Below, piece after piece: positions 34,020 through 46,468 of a stretch of 64,000 nt of DNA. The DNA is taken from the NCBI GenBank assembly GCA_014898415.1, contig RCTD01000004.1:1425001-1489000 (forward strand), given 5' to 3'. Each line of letters opens with the position of its first letter. Position 1 is the stretch's first letter. A program made the position numbers and the translations under genes. Under the pieces are notes generated by a model. That model was not told the DNA's origin. It did not search any database and saw only the letters and a list, made by a program, of their open reading frames with translations. The stretch is from Stromatinia cepivora (Eukaryota > Ascomycota > Leotiomycetes > Helotiales > Sclerotiniaceae).

Positions 34020-37000
34020 TCATATCGAAGCATTATTCGCTTCATTCGCCACGGCCCCAATATCCGTAACACTTCTCTGACGTTCCGTTCTCACACCCTC
34101 ACTCTCACTATCTTCCTCTCCATCGCGTGGGCTTCTCCGTTCCTCTCTCTCCGCATCCCTCCCGCTCATCTCCACCTCATCTTCTTCTTCTTCTTCCAAC
34201 ACAATACGCCTCAGCACCCTCTTCTCAAAAAGTTCAATGACAAACCTGCGCATCGGGAGTCTGAAGTGATGATACTCCAGTAGTACCATAACCTTTTTAA
34301 ACAACCGCACCTGTTTAAAGGCATATCCTTTATTTTCTTTGATAGCAATCAACTCTCCGATTGCCTTTTTATGTAAAATCATATTTCCGAGATTTTCGAC
34401 GAGTTCCAGGATACGTTGATTAGTTTCATCATCATCTATACGCGCGAGATCGATTTCTATTTTTTCTTCTTCGGTGATGATGATGTCGGAGATGGTTTTG
34501 TGTTCCCAAGGTTGGTAGGAGAAGAATTTGGTTAGGTTTTGAGGGATGCAGAGGCCGAGGGAGACGCCTAGGTTTGTGGTGTTGGAGTCCCATCCGTGTT
34601 CGGAGAGAATCTCAAGTCCATGCCTACTTCGCGAGATAAGTCCCAGGACATAAAATGCGGTACCGCGTAAACTCATGATTTGATGTTGTTCGGCAATCTT
34701 GACGATTTGCTCGACGACGTCGGATTCCTCTAGGAATGGTGCGCCTAGTTCCATGGATCCCACATTTCCGACTGCCCAGAGACACCCTTTGATTTTGAGA
34801 ATGAGCTCGGGATCATCGGCCAGCATACCATATTCGCGGATCGTGGATGCAAATTCCTCAAAATGTCCTTTATCTTGAAGAAGTTTGCAGCCTTCTTTTG
34901 TGCGAGTAAGTTCTCTATAAAAATGAGGAGGAACCTGGGTATCGTTTTCGGCCTCAATATCAAAGCTATCCTCGTCCATACTCATCCGGTTCGAAGATTC
35001 TTCAGGCATTTCTACAAAGGATCGTGCTAAACTTGCCTCGATAACTCCGACGTAGCTATCATTTCGTCCCAGGAACCAATCATCCATTTCATTGCTGATG
35101 TAATCCAGTCCGTCCAAATAATGATATCCAATCGAGGTCGAAAGAAAACGTAGCAATAAAGGAGCACCAATTTCGCCCAAATGGTCTAAAGCTGGACGAC
35201 ACTCCACAATGAATTCGAGATAACTTTTTCTATTACAGGCTTCCTCGAGAATCTTGATGGCAGTCGCGCAGACTTCAACCTCTGGGTCATATAATTGAGT
35301 AACCAGAAGCTCGATTGCCCATTTGTAGTCGGTGGTTCCTGGAGCGCGACTGGAATATTTGCGCAGGACATTCGTCGCATGTATACGAATCTCCTTAGAT
35401 CCTGCGGTCAAGGCCTTGGATAGGAGGACTCTCGGGTGCCCTTGTAAATTATAGTCAAAGTTCGACAACAGTAGCTTGATCAAATCGGGGCGTTGTTTCA
35501 AATCAATAATGTGATACATCATGTTAATCATTCGCCAACGATCCAGCATTTGCAACCCTTTGGGGTCACCACTCAAGGTGCCAAGCATAGCAAAATAGCC
35601 GCATGCGAGCGTTTCTGAAAGTCTTTCTTTCGAAAATGTTGGTTGGGAAGCGGTGAGGCCACTCGTCTGCTTCTTGTCAGTATATAAAAGTTATCATAAT
35701 GAAAGGAGGTAAAATTACCGGATCACATTGAGCGAGACATTCCGCAATTTGCCTGAGTAGCTTGTTGTCTGCCAGATATTTAACTCCTTCTACTGTTTGA
35801 AGGAGAGTGTGCATAAGTGCGCAACCAACTTTGACATATTTCTGATTTATCCTGGTGTTCCGAACTTCAGAGAATTTGTATTTGAACGGCCGATAGAAAC
35901 TCATTATTCTTTTTATGAACTTCGAGGCTTTGACAGCTTCGTCAAGGCGCTTCCCGTTCAATAATGGACCTTCGATGACTCGCAGGATAATATCCCATTT
36001 CCACTTAATGGGATTCGTGCTAGCTAAAACTTGAGATTCAACTAACAGTTGCCTAAATGTCGTCTCGTCAAATGAGACGTTGGGATTACTTTTAGGCTGA
36101 TCTCCCAAGCTGGACAAGTTATCGTGGCTATTGTTGTTTGAAAGGGTCGTCGAGATGGATGGAGCTGATCTGTACAATGTCCGACTCACACTGCTAATCT
36201 GATACACCGTGCTTGTGGCCACGATTCGTTCATCGCTTCCGAATTGAGATGCGGCAGCAAATAATCCGGGGAGCAATTGGAGTTCAGCGCTCCAGTTTGA
36301 TGGTAGTAGTTGACTTGCAAGCTTCAGAACTTCTCCAATGAGTAGAGTAGTTTTTCGCTTTAACATCGAATTATCAGTATCTCGAGTTACCTGTAACAAT
36401 CCTTCGACCATGCCGGAGTTTATTAACACAGCCAGTAAAAGCGCTGTATAGTGATCGACAAAGCTTTTATCGCATGCCTCGTCATCAGTTACTGGCTGCG
36501 CTGATGCTTTTGATGGTACCGTTTTGAGGTTTGCAACTCGTCCATATGTAGTGAGACGTCTGCCAGCGAGGAAAGAGGTTGCCCAGAAAGGAGACTTGAT
36601 GCGCAAGATTCCGTAGAACAAATCTATGACAGTCTCGCGTACAACGGGATTCGGGAGTATTAAGCATGATACTAGTGACTTGATAGCTCTAAAGTTGTAC
36701 ATAGACAATGTCATAAGACCAGGCCATGAATTCAAAGCATATGAAATAGCCTTTGAGTTTTGCTTTAAAATTTCTTCTTTCACAGACAGTGAATCTGTGA
36801 AAGAGGTGAAAAGAATTTCTAGCTCATAACCTGATCGCAAATATTGGCGTCTATGAGGAGAATCAAGCAAAAACAAAAATGCTGCTGTCAAACTTTCGGA
36901 AGCTTCGTAAGTACCATCACCTAAAGCATCAGCGAGAGGTCTGAGACCACCAGAGGCAACGACAAGGCCCGGATCGCGGACCATGATCTCTGCAAGTGTT

Positions 37001-38150
37001 TCTATGCAGATAGCTTTGAGTCGATCCTCCTCATGATCTGCAACTGAAGCTATGGTTCTTACGACAGCCCTGGAAACCTCTTTTATACCGTCTTTGACAT
37101 CTAGAAAAGCTCGAATAAATTTCAAGGCCTGCTCCCGTTCCACGTCAGAAGTTCCCTTCTTGATCAGTGATCTAAAAATTCTTTAGCATTAACCGTAAAT
37201 ATTGGCTAGATCGATGCTTACACGACAGCGAGATAATCAGTATGTAGGCTACGAATCTTTTGTAAAGAGCTAACATCAGAAATTGCATATCTTGTCATAC
37301 GATATCCTGCAGCTACCACCTCTCGACTTCCACTCAGGAGCATGACTTGCATTCTCAGGCCAAATACTGACCACACTAGATCATACTTCAAGGTAGGATG
37401 ACGCTTGAAGAGCTCAACCAGATCATTTGCATGACCAACGTAGTAGTCCGGAGTTAGACCTTCCACCTCAAGAGCTTGTAGAATTTCGGCCAGCGCATAT
37501 GTTGGAGATTCTGTGAGCTCATCTGCTGCTTCTGAGTCCCCAACACTTTTGGAAGCACTTTGAGGTGATCTCAAACCATTACTCTGAAAGAGAGCATCCA
37601 TTCGATTGCGCGTAGGAGTAGTGGGCGGTTTGGGCTTTTGCAGTTCCGTAATTTGGAATCTCAAATCTCTGATCTTCTGGTTGGATATATTCAACTCCGT
37701 CTCCACCCTCTGCCTTTGCTCTTTTGTCTGCTTTGCTTTCTTCGTATTCAATGCCTCCAGCATATTCTCACTTCCCTCCTTTATTTTCATCTCCCTACTC
37801 AGCGATTCGCGCAAATTCGACAACATCTTCCCCGATTTCGTATTGCCGTCTTCTTCTAATCGCTCTAGGTTTACCATCGAAGCGTTTGTGTCGAGAGCCG
37901 AGGTCTGCCGTATAGGCATCTGGCTACGCATTGTCGAGCTGAAACTTCCCGGGGCGGGAGACGGTGCAAGAGAGGAGCCACGAGGCGCAAATGCAGCTGT
38001 TGAGCTTGAGGCCATTCGCGAGCCATTTTGACCCGGCGGCTGTAAACCACCAGGTTGATCTAAACTCGTCCGTCCAGCATATTGTTGTGCGTATGTGTTT
38101 TTCTGGGCTGTCGTCACAGACGAACCCAGAATGCTCGATGGTCCAACCAT
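34020..38150 (-). CDS. TORC2 subunit Ste16/AVO3 (Rictor orthologue)
   Basis: Core scaffold of TOR complex 2 at the plasma membrane, controlling actin, sphingolipids and AGC kinases. Exons 38150-37222, 37171-35719 and 35666-34020, with introns of 50 and 52 nt, stay in frame and give 1342 residues, the usual fungal size. Visible: a disordered Ser/Pro-rich N-terminus; an HR1-like coiled coil (about residues 105-165, ESLSREMKIKEGSENMLEAL onward); the Rictor N-terminal armadillo region (ALEVEGLTPDYYVGH onward); and the middle and C-terminal Rictor domains, including DPTSGLTASQPTFSKERLSE across the second splice and STSIGYHYL. The AAGCAG acceptor was chosen over ACAAG because it restores DP-TSGL. 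The C-terminus is acidic and Arg-rich. Confidence 0.93.
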
Positions 38151-39814
38151 CTGCCCATTCGAGAGGTCGGGGTCAACGTTCTTCGTGTGGGGGTGACATA
38201 GGTGGTGCAGTTAAGGGACCGACCGACACTGAAGTCATCCAAGTACCAATGTAGGAATAGGAGATATGACTGTAGTGAATAGATCTGGGCCGAGCAAAAA
38301 CAATTCGTGGACAATATATGCTTGTCGTGGTATAATTAGAGGTTCCACAGTCGATGTGGGCACCAAAGTTGTAGATAGTAAATTTGGAGATAATGCTGTG
38401 CTAGAAAATAAATCAAGATTGTATTTTAAAAGAGGTATCATACAGCTCGTTGGAAATTTTGAAAATTGACTTCTCTATTGTATTGCGACTAAAGTTTATA
38501 GAATCTTGAAGATGTTTCATTAAATCAATTCATCCTTGGACGGCTCTCCGTCTTCTCCCATTCCCGCAAATGATGGGGATATCGGATATCTCACACAGAC
38601 CAACGGACCAAGAAGAAGTATCGCTAACAGGCATTTATTATTCATTATTCTGCGGTGCACATTTTTATGGAGACTTCGTTCATTAATATACATCAAAATC
38701 ATATGGATGTTTGTATACGGAGTACAACTAAGTATTTCCTCTTTCTGGATTTTCTCTATAAACATACCTACTCGACTAAAAATGGGTCATTGTACTGGTA
38801 TACTGAAATAATAAGTATAGATATCAACAGATCCTCAATACTAACTCTAGGACTACCTAAGGATGTCTTAACACCTTGTACGAATACTCCGTGGTCCTGC
38901 ATTCGAGAGATAATCTACGGAAATACCCCAGGAAATTGGACTTCTTTTACCAACGAGCATTGCGATACTCTATATTAAGAAAGTGCAATCGTACCGGTAT
39001 GATAAGGAATTCCCTAGTAACCCGGTCCAACGTTGTCTATCAGATCTCAAGTCGGATAGTTCTGGCAAGTGAAACCGCCTTATCGCTCTTTTAAGAAGCT
39101 GTTTGATCTTCTTCTTCTCTTCTTGAAGCGGCATCAGATTAGAATATGTCTTTTCATCGTACGAGGTGAGCGGATCTGGTTGCACTTACCAGGCGGGCTG
39201 CCCCGTTGGTACTTGTCAGCCTTGTATTTCCATTCCTTGACAGAACAAAATGATGTGAAAGAGAAGTTTATCACATCAATTCTTCAAATCCCGAAATTCA
39301 AATGCCTTTCTCAAATGACCCGCAGAGCAGAAGACTTTTTTCAATCGAAAATTACTACTGTTAGGTAAAAGAAAGACCAATAATCAAAGTTTCATTACGA
39401 GGCTGCAACTCGGCCTCATGCGTTCGGCGCCTTCCGATGAAAGTTAGGATCAACTACTTGCATATGGAGCCAAGATGCAGCGTCTGGTAGCTGTCATACC
39501 CGGTGGACTCCTGCAGATAGCTTGAGCTTCTCCGTTCCCCTCGATCAATATCTAACCTCATTGCCGCTAAGGTTCTTTAGCGACCATAATCGAAAATAAC
39601 ATAAAGAGGCCGAAGTCCCCTCGACTTCGTTGGATCCTTCATCTGCTATCCTCATTCTTGTCATCAATCACACCAATCTAATTTATACCAAGTCTCTTCG
39701 TTACATTCAACAAGAGCACTAACTGAAGAACTATTAACTGCGCATAGCCTTTGCATACACTTCTGTTGCATCATCCTACTTTCTCGACACCACATCGAAA
39801 TCAAATCATTTATC
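38151..39814. other. Divergent intergenic region, Rictor and uricase
   Basis: 1.66 kb between divergent genes. Short open stretches at 38.5-39.4 kb have poor codon character and overlap on both strands. No repeat or RNA gene recognised. Confidence 0.5.
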
Positions 39815-40831
39815 ATGACATCAATAGCTTCAGCACGATATGGCAAGGATAATGTCCGCGTCTATAAGGTAGAGAAAGATGAACAAACTGGAATTCAAAC
39901 AGTCACAGAAATGACTGTTTGTGTATTACTGGAGGGTGCTATCGAGGTATCGTATGTTGCATATCCCGTCAAATACAGCTCAAATTAGTAACTAAACATT
40001 TTCTAGATATACAAAAGCCGACAACAGTGTTGTGGTTGCAACCGATTCCATGAAGAATACAGTCTATATCAAAGCCAAGGAACATCCAGTAACTCCACCT
40101 GAGCTTTTTGCTAGCATTCTCGGAACTCACTTTATCGATACCTACCCTCACCTTACCGCAGCCAACATCAAAATCATCACTCACAGATGGACACGAATGA
40201 CTATTGATGGCAAACCCCACCCGCATTCATTCTACAGGGATGGGAACGAAACACGAAATGTTGAAGCTGTTATCAAGAGAGGAAAGGGCATTGATATCCG
40301 TAGCGGAATTGTTGGGCTTCTAGTTTTGAAAAGTACTGGTTCGCAATTCCACGGCTTCGTTAGAGACGAGTATACTACGCTCCCCGAGGTTTGGGATAGA
40401 ATTTTGTCCACTGATGTTGACTGTGGCTGGGCTTGGAAAACATTCGCCGGATTGGACGCTGTTAAAGAAGCCATCCCCAAATTTGATAAAGCATTTGATG
40501 ATGCTAGAAACATCACCATGAAGACATTCGCTGAGGAGGACAGTCCATCTGTACAAAACACTATGTACAAGATGTGCAATTCTATTCTAGAGACCGTCCC
40601 AGAGGTTGAGGCAGTGGACTATTCTTTACCCAACAAGCATTATTTCGAAGTTGGTAAGTAACCAGGAGGCACTCCATGAATCAGGAGATTTCTAACATAT
40701 CTACAGATCTCAGCTGGCATAAAGGTCTTAAGAACACCGGCAAGGATGCAGAAGTTTATGCCCCTCAATCCGGACCAAATGGACTTATCAATGTCACCGT
40801 CACTAGATCCCCGGCCTCACCAAAACTATAG
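39815..40831 (+). CDS. Urate oxidase (uricase)
   Basis: Oxidises urate to 5-hydroxyisourate in the peroxisome, in purine catabolism. Exons 39815-39951, 40007-40653 and 40707-40831, with introns of 55 and 53 nt, give 302 residues, the family length. Catalytic and signature parts: YGKDNVRV with Lys11, VVATDSMKNTVY with Thr58, the motif from VLKSTGSQFHGFVRDEYTTL, and LPNKHYFEVDLSW near the end. The C-terminus is SPKL, so the peroxisomal signal would be PKL instead of the common SKL/AKL. All three exons are needed: the second open stretch alone lacks both the Lys and the targeting tail. Purine use and nitrogen control are known for the family; no regulatory site was identified here. Confidence 0.96.
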
Positions 40832-42682
40832 ACTTTATATGCTTTGTAATTGCATGGTTTAACTGCATGGTACCACTCAGGATTGCTTTATAGTAGAAAG
40901 GCGTATGGTATTTTAAGGATGGTAGAGCATTTAGGCGCATTATAACGGCTTCGGATATAGAATATGACAGATACCAATACGAATTCAACTCAATTGTGAT
41001 TCAGTTTAGCTGTTTAATCTCTCAACAATGAGTAGCCAGTCCCAAGTCTATGAATAGACTCCCGCCGTTCTTTCTTACATCTGAACCTTTCGCTTGCATA
41101 TCCTCATACTTTCAAAAAGCTACACATCGAGGCCACATGTTAACCTCGCAACCTCACTTGCAGTGATATATATCAGCATTACAGAGATGCCCAGACTCTT
41201 GTCTCATATAACCAAATGCAAATCTTTTGGCTCACCCGGTGTGTTAATCGCTAGTCGCGATTGAAGCTCTATCGAAGTTTAAGCCTTTGGCCTCCCTATT
41301 TGCTTATATGTCAATATTGTATTCAATGTCTAGTTCCTCAACACTTTAATAGTCAGTCGCCTTTAGTCGGGGGAAGCGAATATCCCCGGAAAGCGAAATG
41401 GCCTGTTAACTATATTATATAAATAATTTGATCAACTTTCGAATTAATATAAAAAGATTTGTATTATTGATTTCAATTCGATGAAACAAATCTAATAGCA
41501 AAGATTTTATTACGTTAGTTTGAAATTTCATAATTATATACCAAAAATAAGATCTTTCAGTAATAATTTTGGATTTTGATGCATTTTACACCAAAATTGG
41601 TAGAGGGACAATTCGCTTTCCTCGATTAAGGACTAGTCGGTTGTTTGTGAGAGCCGATTATTAAAGCAGAAAGGGATTTGTTGTTATTCTTGCTATAGAT
41701 TCTAAGTCTTGGGGCGAACCTACCGGGGCTATTCACAGATGACGAAGGACTATTCATTACAACCATATATACGGACGCCTGACAATCTTTAATGTGCATT
41801 CTGCAGGCTCACTCGCAGTATTTTCGCCCGGTGTATTCTCAAGGGCGACCAAGCCCCGGAAACGACTTGCGGCATGCATGCATAACAGGGTGGCTGACTT
41901 TGTGTACAATAAGGCGTTTTCGGGCTCCAATACAAAAACACATGGTATTTTCTTTTGCCTGAAGAGCAGGGCGGGCGGTGCGCCTTGTTCTTTTCGGGCT
42001 TGGATGAGGCTCCTTGATGTTGATGGGTTTAAGCAGCTCGAATCTGTCCGCTTTCTTATTTTCTACGTCGATGTTTGTTACTTTTCCGTTTTTCTATCAC
42101 GACCTGTTTTAAATACTTCAGTCCATTTTTAGATATCATCGCCATGGAGGGTATAATATCGGGGTATGTATACGAGACTCTGTTTGGGTCTTTTGCTGAT
42201 TTGAAGTAGCGCGCCAGATCATGCCGGCAGCTCGGATTTTGTGGGCAGTATCATCGAGTAGGTCTTAAAAATATTTCAAATTAAGAATACCAAAGTCGGT
42301 GAACCATGGAACAACTCTCCAGGAACTGGAGCACCACTTTCGAATGTCATACCTGCTATAGCCACGTTGCCAGCGGGCCATAACAGAATACCCACAGGAT
42401 TTCCGGATGATGTATACATTTTCCCGTAGTGTACATGTAGCCTGTACGTATTTTGCTCCATACCTTATCCGCCTTTCCATTCTACCACGGAGTTTACCAA
42501 AGGTTTTTTTTCCAAGGCAAGGCCAGGATTTTATAAGGACCCTATCTACAGCCGTAGAATAGTCACACGTTTCCACATGTGTAACCATAACTATTGAAAA
42601 ATGAGGATTTGTCATTGCTTCATTATACATTATACCTAGCCGGTTCATAAACTGAGACGTTTATTTTCTGCAGACAACCATC
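40832..42682. other. AT-rich intergenic with possible small mobile element
   Basis: No gene recognised; open stretches at 41794-42132 and 42265-42648 lack family resemblance. The 41.35-41.64 kb element is listed separately. Confidence 0.5.
41353..41640. mobile_element. Candidate MITE-like inverted-repeat element
   Basis: About 290 bp, interior very AT-rich. The left end reads TTTAGTCGGGGGAAGCGAAT (41362-41381). The reverse complement of the right end (41612-41631) reads CTTAATCGAGGAAAGCGAAT; 16 of 20 positions agree by eye. Smaller inverted repeats lie inside (AGATTTGT/ACAAATCT and CCAAAA/TTTTGG). No transposase and no clear target-site duplication were seen. It could be a non-autonomous DNA element or chance structure in AT-rich DNA. 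Confidence 0.4.
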
Positions 42683-43673
42683 ATGGAACCTCGGAAATGT
42701 ATTTAATGGTACATAGTTACATCTAACTTCTTTGTTAAAATACCATACTTAAATTACTTGCTTGAAAAGATTCATTGCAATTTGGCGAGTCTCAATTCGC
42801 GCCTCCGGGATTTGATCAATTCGGTACTGCTTTCGATTATGAACTTCCAGGCCCTTGGAATGTGAACCAAACTTGGGCCGTTCAAACAGCCTCGGATTCT
42901 TCTACTCACACGCAGCAGCTGCCTTCAGGACGGTACGGCCTTTCCTGGTATTCTAACGTTGGTGTGCCAATAGGCAATTCCGGTCCCAAGATCCAAAAAT
43001 GCATAGCACTACAGAATTGTTCAAAATCTGACATCTACCAGAACCAACTGGCTCCCAGATGTCCAAGCAGACGTTCCGCCTTTATTGCGGGTTAGCACGG
43101 ATCATCAAGCAGACAAGCAAGACACTACCCTAAAGTACGCCATGCACTCTTTACCTCTGTCGAAAGTAAACGCTAATCTCACAAAGGCAATATACGGAAG
43201 ATGAGCAGCGCCCCCACAAATGCACAATACGAGGGTGCAGAGTCCGCGGCTTCAAAAATTCAACAGACCTCCGACGCCACCAAGGTGTTCACGGTAACCC
43301 TCGATTCTTTTGTCCGGTGACGACCTGCAAAGCTCACACCAAGGGTTTCAAACGTAAAGACAATCTCACCGAGCATAAAAAGCGAGTCCACGGTACCCAC
43401 CCACGCAGTCCGGTGGTTACACTTAAAACCAGGAAGCAGGGATCACGGGCTGCATCATGTGAAGACGAAGAGATGGAGGACTTGGGTCTAGCTTCGGCCC
43501 CAGCAGAGGTGAAGAACCGCTCTGAGATTAGTTTGTCGCCAAGGGATTTCGTGTTAGCGAAACTCGCGGAATTACAAACTTCACGGGGGAAAATGATTGA
43601 TGAGAACGAGAAATTGATTGAAGAGAAAGATGTGGAGATTAGAGCAGTGGAGTTGACTTTGTCTTTGATGTGA
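42683..43673 (+). CDS. C2H2 zinc-finger protein, putative transcription factor
   Basis: Two C2H2 fingers near residues 112-134 (C-x4-C ... H-x3-H) and 142-165 (CPVTTC ... H-x4-H), joined by HGNPRFF, then an acidic patch and a C-terminal coiled coil (SRGKMIDENEKLIEEKDVEI). Proposed exons 42683-42698, 42770-42932, 43015-43134 and 43187-43673 give 261 residues with every junction in phase. Introns are 71, 82 and 52 nt, with donors GTATTT, GTACGG and GTACGC. The three coding blocks lie in three different frames, and only this splicing joins them. The zinc-finger exon is firm; the 16-nt first exon is the least certain. Likely nuclear and DNA-binding; target unknown. Confidence 0.65.
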
Positions 43674-44426
43674 CGTTTGATATTGGGGATGGTAGCAAAG
43701 AGAGAGGTTGATCTATGGTCTACAGCCCAGGATCATGGATATTGGGGTTGAAGGATAACAATGAGGTGTTTGGTGGATAGATATTGGGCTGTTTGTCATC
43801 TTTGGGGGAAAAAATATTTCATTGGATTGGTTGAATGGATGAAAGGGTCGGGTTGGCTCTTGGACACCCACGACGCAGTTCAATACTTCTTATATGATGA
43901 TCTAACACCGCGCTCATTGCATTGAACCAACATCATACCATCTTTCAAATTTCTGCCCGAAAATATGATGTTTGAATTTCCAAGTCCAAATTTTTCATCT
44001 TATTTGGCATTTTGAGTTTCTGGGAATACCATATTTGAATGTTCAGGTTTAGACTGGATATTGGACTGCCATGCCTGAGATTACAATGATCTAAAAATGG
44101 TCTAGGATGCTGAATATCCGTATGCCACATCTTCGGGACACCTCGTTCCCCAGGAGCCATAAGAGAAACTATGCCTCTGCTCCCTTGATATTCGTGCAGC
44201 CACTCGGCAACCGAGCTTAAGAATAACCGGAAAATCAGATTCACAAGCCTCAGCATGTCCCAATAAATACAGTGCCAAACCATAGCTTCATAATGTGTTT
44301 TGCCTGATATATAGTGTCCTTACACACCTTCCCATGCACCCAATGCATATTATACACAGTCTATTTCTTCACAATAGCACCCTCTTTCCAATCCCAGCCA
44401 TCATATATTCATCCTCTCCCCTAACC
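43674..44426. other. Intergenic between convergent genes
   Basis: 3' flanks of the zinc-finger gene and uL13m. A C/T-rich stretch at 44310-44470 is the antisense of the uL13m end. The minus-strand open stretch 43945-44283 was not accepted. Confidence 0.5.
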
Positions 44427-45122
44427 TCAACTCCTAACCTCCTCCACCTTCTTCTTCCCCCACCCCTCATCCGGCATCAAATCCCTCCTCACTCCCTCAA
44501 ACCTAACCAAATTCTCCTTATACGGATGTGCCGCCCCCTCAAACGCCTTCAAGCGTCCCAACCTCCCATCCCTCAACCGATTCTTCGGCAACATCCCACT
44601 AACCGCCTTCCTTAAAACTTCCGCACCCCCAAACTTCTCCATTAATCCCTCCATACTGATTTCTTTCAAACTACCTGGTCGAGTATTATGGCGATAGTAT
44701 TTCTTTTGATACATTTTTTTGCCCGTGGTGTGCAGATTCGCGCAATTGGTTACGACGACGTAGTCGCCGCAGTCGGCGGAGGGGTCCCAGATCGGCTTGT
44801 GTTTTCCCATTAGGAGGAGCGCGATACGAGAGGCGAGACGTCCGAGGGGTGGTGGTGTGATGCGGGCTGTGATGGAGGGGGGGGAGGAGGCGTTGGGGCG
44901 TGGGCGGAGTGTGGAGAGGGGGATGTGTGGGGTGCTGGCGGAGATGTGATGCCAGGTGCGGGAGTAGGCTAGTTTTGTCTGTAAAGGATGCCAGGTTAGT
45001 TTATGGTTTGCACTCGTATTTATCTTATTTATATATATATCCTTCGGCTTCCAATATGCACTCTAGACAATGGGGAGTGAAGGAAAAGGATAAGAACATA
45101 CCAAACCATTTGTTTGCGACAT
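44427..45122 (-). CDS. Mitochondrial large-subunit ribosomal protein uL13m
   Basis: Component of the mitochondrial large ribosomal subunit. A 21-nt first exon (45122-45102, MSQTNGL) joins a second exon (44978-44427) in phase 0 across a 123-nt intron (GTATGT donor, ACTAAC branch, TACAG acceptor), giving 190 residues. Family features: LAYSRTWHHI at the start, LGRLASRIALLLMGKHKP, the strand DYVVVTNC, KMYQKKYYRH, and VSGMLPKNRLRDGRLGRLK followed by the PYKENL region. Without the first exon the frame has no suitable ATG before the middle of the protein. Divergent from CCS with 345 bp between starts. Confidence 0.93.
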
Positions 45123-45467
45123 CGTGAGGTATAACTGGCACAAAAGCCAATACTAAAGACGATGCGCTGAGAAATTGAGAATCGGTAGCTGAAAAGCCCA
45201 CTCGTTGTCGTCTTCAACCTTGAGCCTTGAAGTCAGGTTCGTGATTCTAGATGCCAAGACATTTTTTCTTGAATGGCTTTGTTGTGTTTTGATTGGTTAG
45301 AGCTTTTGGCGAGGCTTTCGAAGCTGGATTTCAAAGCACTCATTGTTGCCCCACGTTTAATGAGATGATGTATTTTGAACTTTACTCATATTGAGTCTCT
45401 CTATCTATTATTCTATCATTTCGAAAGTCTTTAATCAAGAAGTTGTCAGAGATATAAATTCCTCAAA
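45123..45467. promoter_or_regulatory. Divergent promoter, uL13m and CCS
   Basis: 345 bp between two divergent ATGs, the tightest divergent pair in the window. No TATA or recognised metal-response element was seen. Confidence 0.6.
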
Positions 45468-46468
45468 ATGGTCATCACAACTCCATTCCAGGTCCGTTGT
45501 TCACCTCCATCGTAATCACGTGTGTATCTCCAAAAATGGAAGTTGACTAATGAGGAAATAGACACAATTTGCAGTACCTATGACATGTGAAGCATGTATA
45601 AAAGATATCGAGAGATCATTATTCAAACTAGGTGGAATACAGAAAGTCGAAGCAAGTCTCAAGGATCAACTTGTTATTATTGAAGGAACAAGTAAGTCTG
45701 TAACTCTTTACCCCGCCAAGAGAACATGGAGGTTTGGGGAATTTGTTACTGATGTGGTGAGAAGCTGCGCCTTCGGAGATTGTAAGGGCGATCGAGGAGA
45801 CGGGACGAGATGCGATATTGAGGGGTTCGGGGGGAAGTGATGGTATGTTTGCTTCTGTTACGTTTCTGTCTGAATTGGAGTTTGGGTTCATTTCTACTTT
45901 GCCTTATTTGTGAATGCGATGTTATTATATGGTTGGTGTTTTGGGATTTTCGTCTGAGAGGTATATAGGAGCTGCTGTGTGTATTCTTGAGACACATGAT
46001 ACGACTGTATCGGACAAGGTGCGAGGGTTAGTGAGAATGGTACAGGTATCTCCTACATTAACATTGGTGGATTTGACGATTCGAGGATTGCAAGAGGGGA
46101 CTTATTGGGTTACTGTTAGAGAAGCGGGAGATATTTCTAACGGTGCGATATCTACGGCGGGTTTATGGAAGGGGGATGGTGAAGGTACACCCAAAGGAGT
46201 ATTTGGCACCGTGAGTGTGGGAAAAAATGGTATGGGAAGTGTCTTTTTGGATAAGCCTATCCAGATATGGGAAATGATTGGAAGGGGGATGGTAGTATCG
46301 AGACAACATGAGGGAGACAGGAAGTTTGAGAAGAATGATGAGAATACTCTCGTCGGTGTAATTGCACGGAGTGCTGGTGTGTGGGATAATGATAAGACGG
46401 TTTGTTCTTGCTCAGGCAAGACATTGTGGGAGGAAAGGAAGGATGAGATTAGCAAAGGTATGCTCTGA
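45468..46468 (+). CDS. CCS1: Copper chaperone for superoxide dismutase
   Basis: Delivers copper to and oxidises Cu/Zn-SOD in the cytosol and mitochondrial intermembrane space. Exons 45468-45491, 45562-45691, 45765-45842 and 45969-46468, with introns of 70, 73 and 126 nt, give 243 residues in frame. The N-terminal Atx1-like domain has MTCEAC (Cys17, Cys20). The middle is SOD-like (GAAVCILETH, VREAGDISNG, GVFGTVSVG) but lacks the full active-site histidine set, as expected for a chaperone. The C-terminal domain III has the CSC motif (Cys223, Cys225). The acceptor at 45764 is GAAG rather than YAG, chosen because it alone gives TAPSEIVRAIEETGRDA in frame. Confidence 0.93.

Noticed and set aside
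34020..34283. Plus-strand open frame entering the Rictor 3' end
   Set aside because: Antisense of the acidic/Arg-rich Rictor C-terminus.
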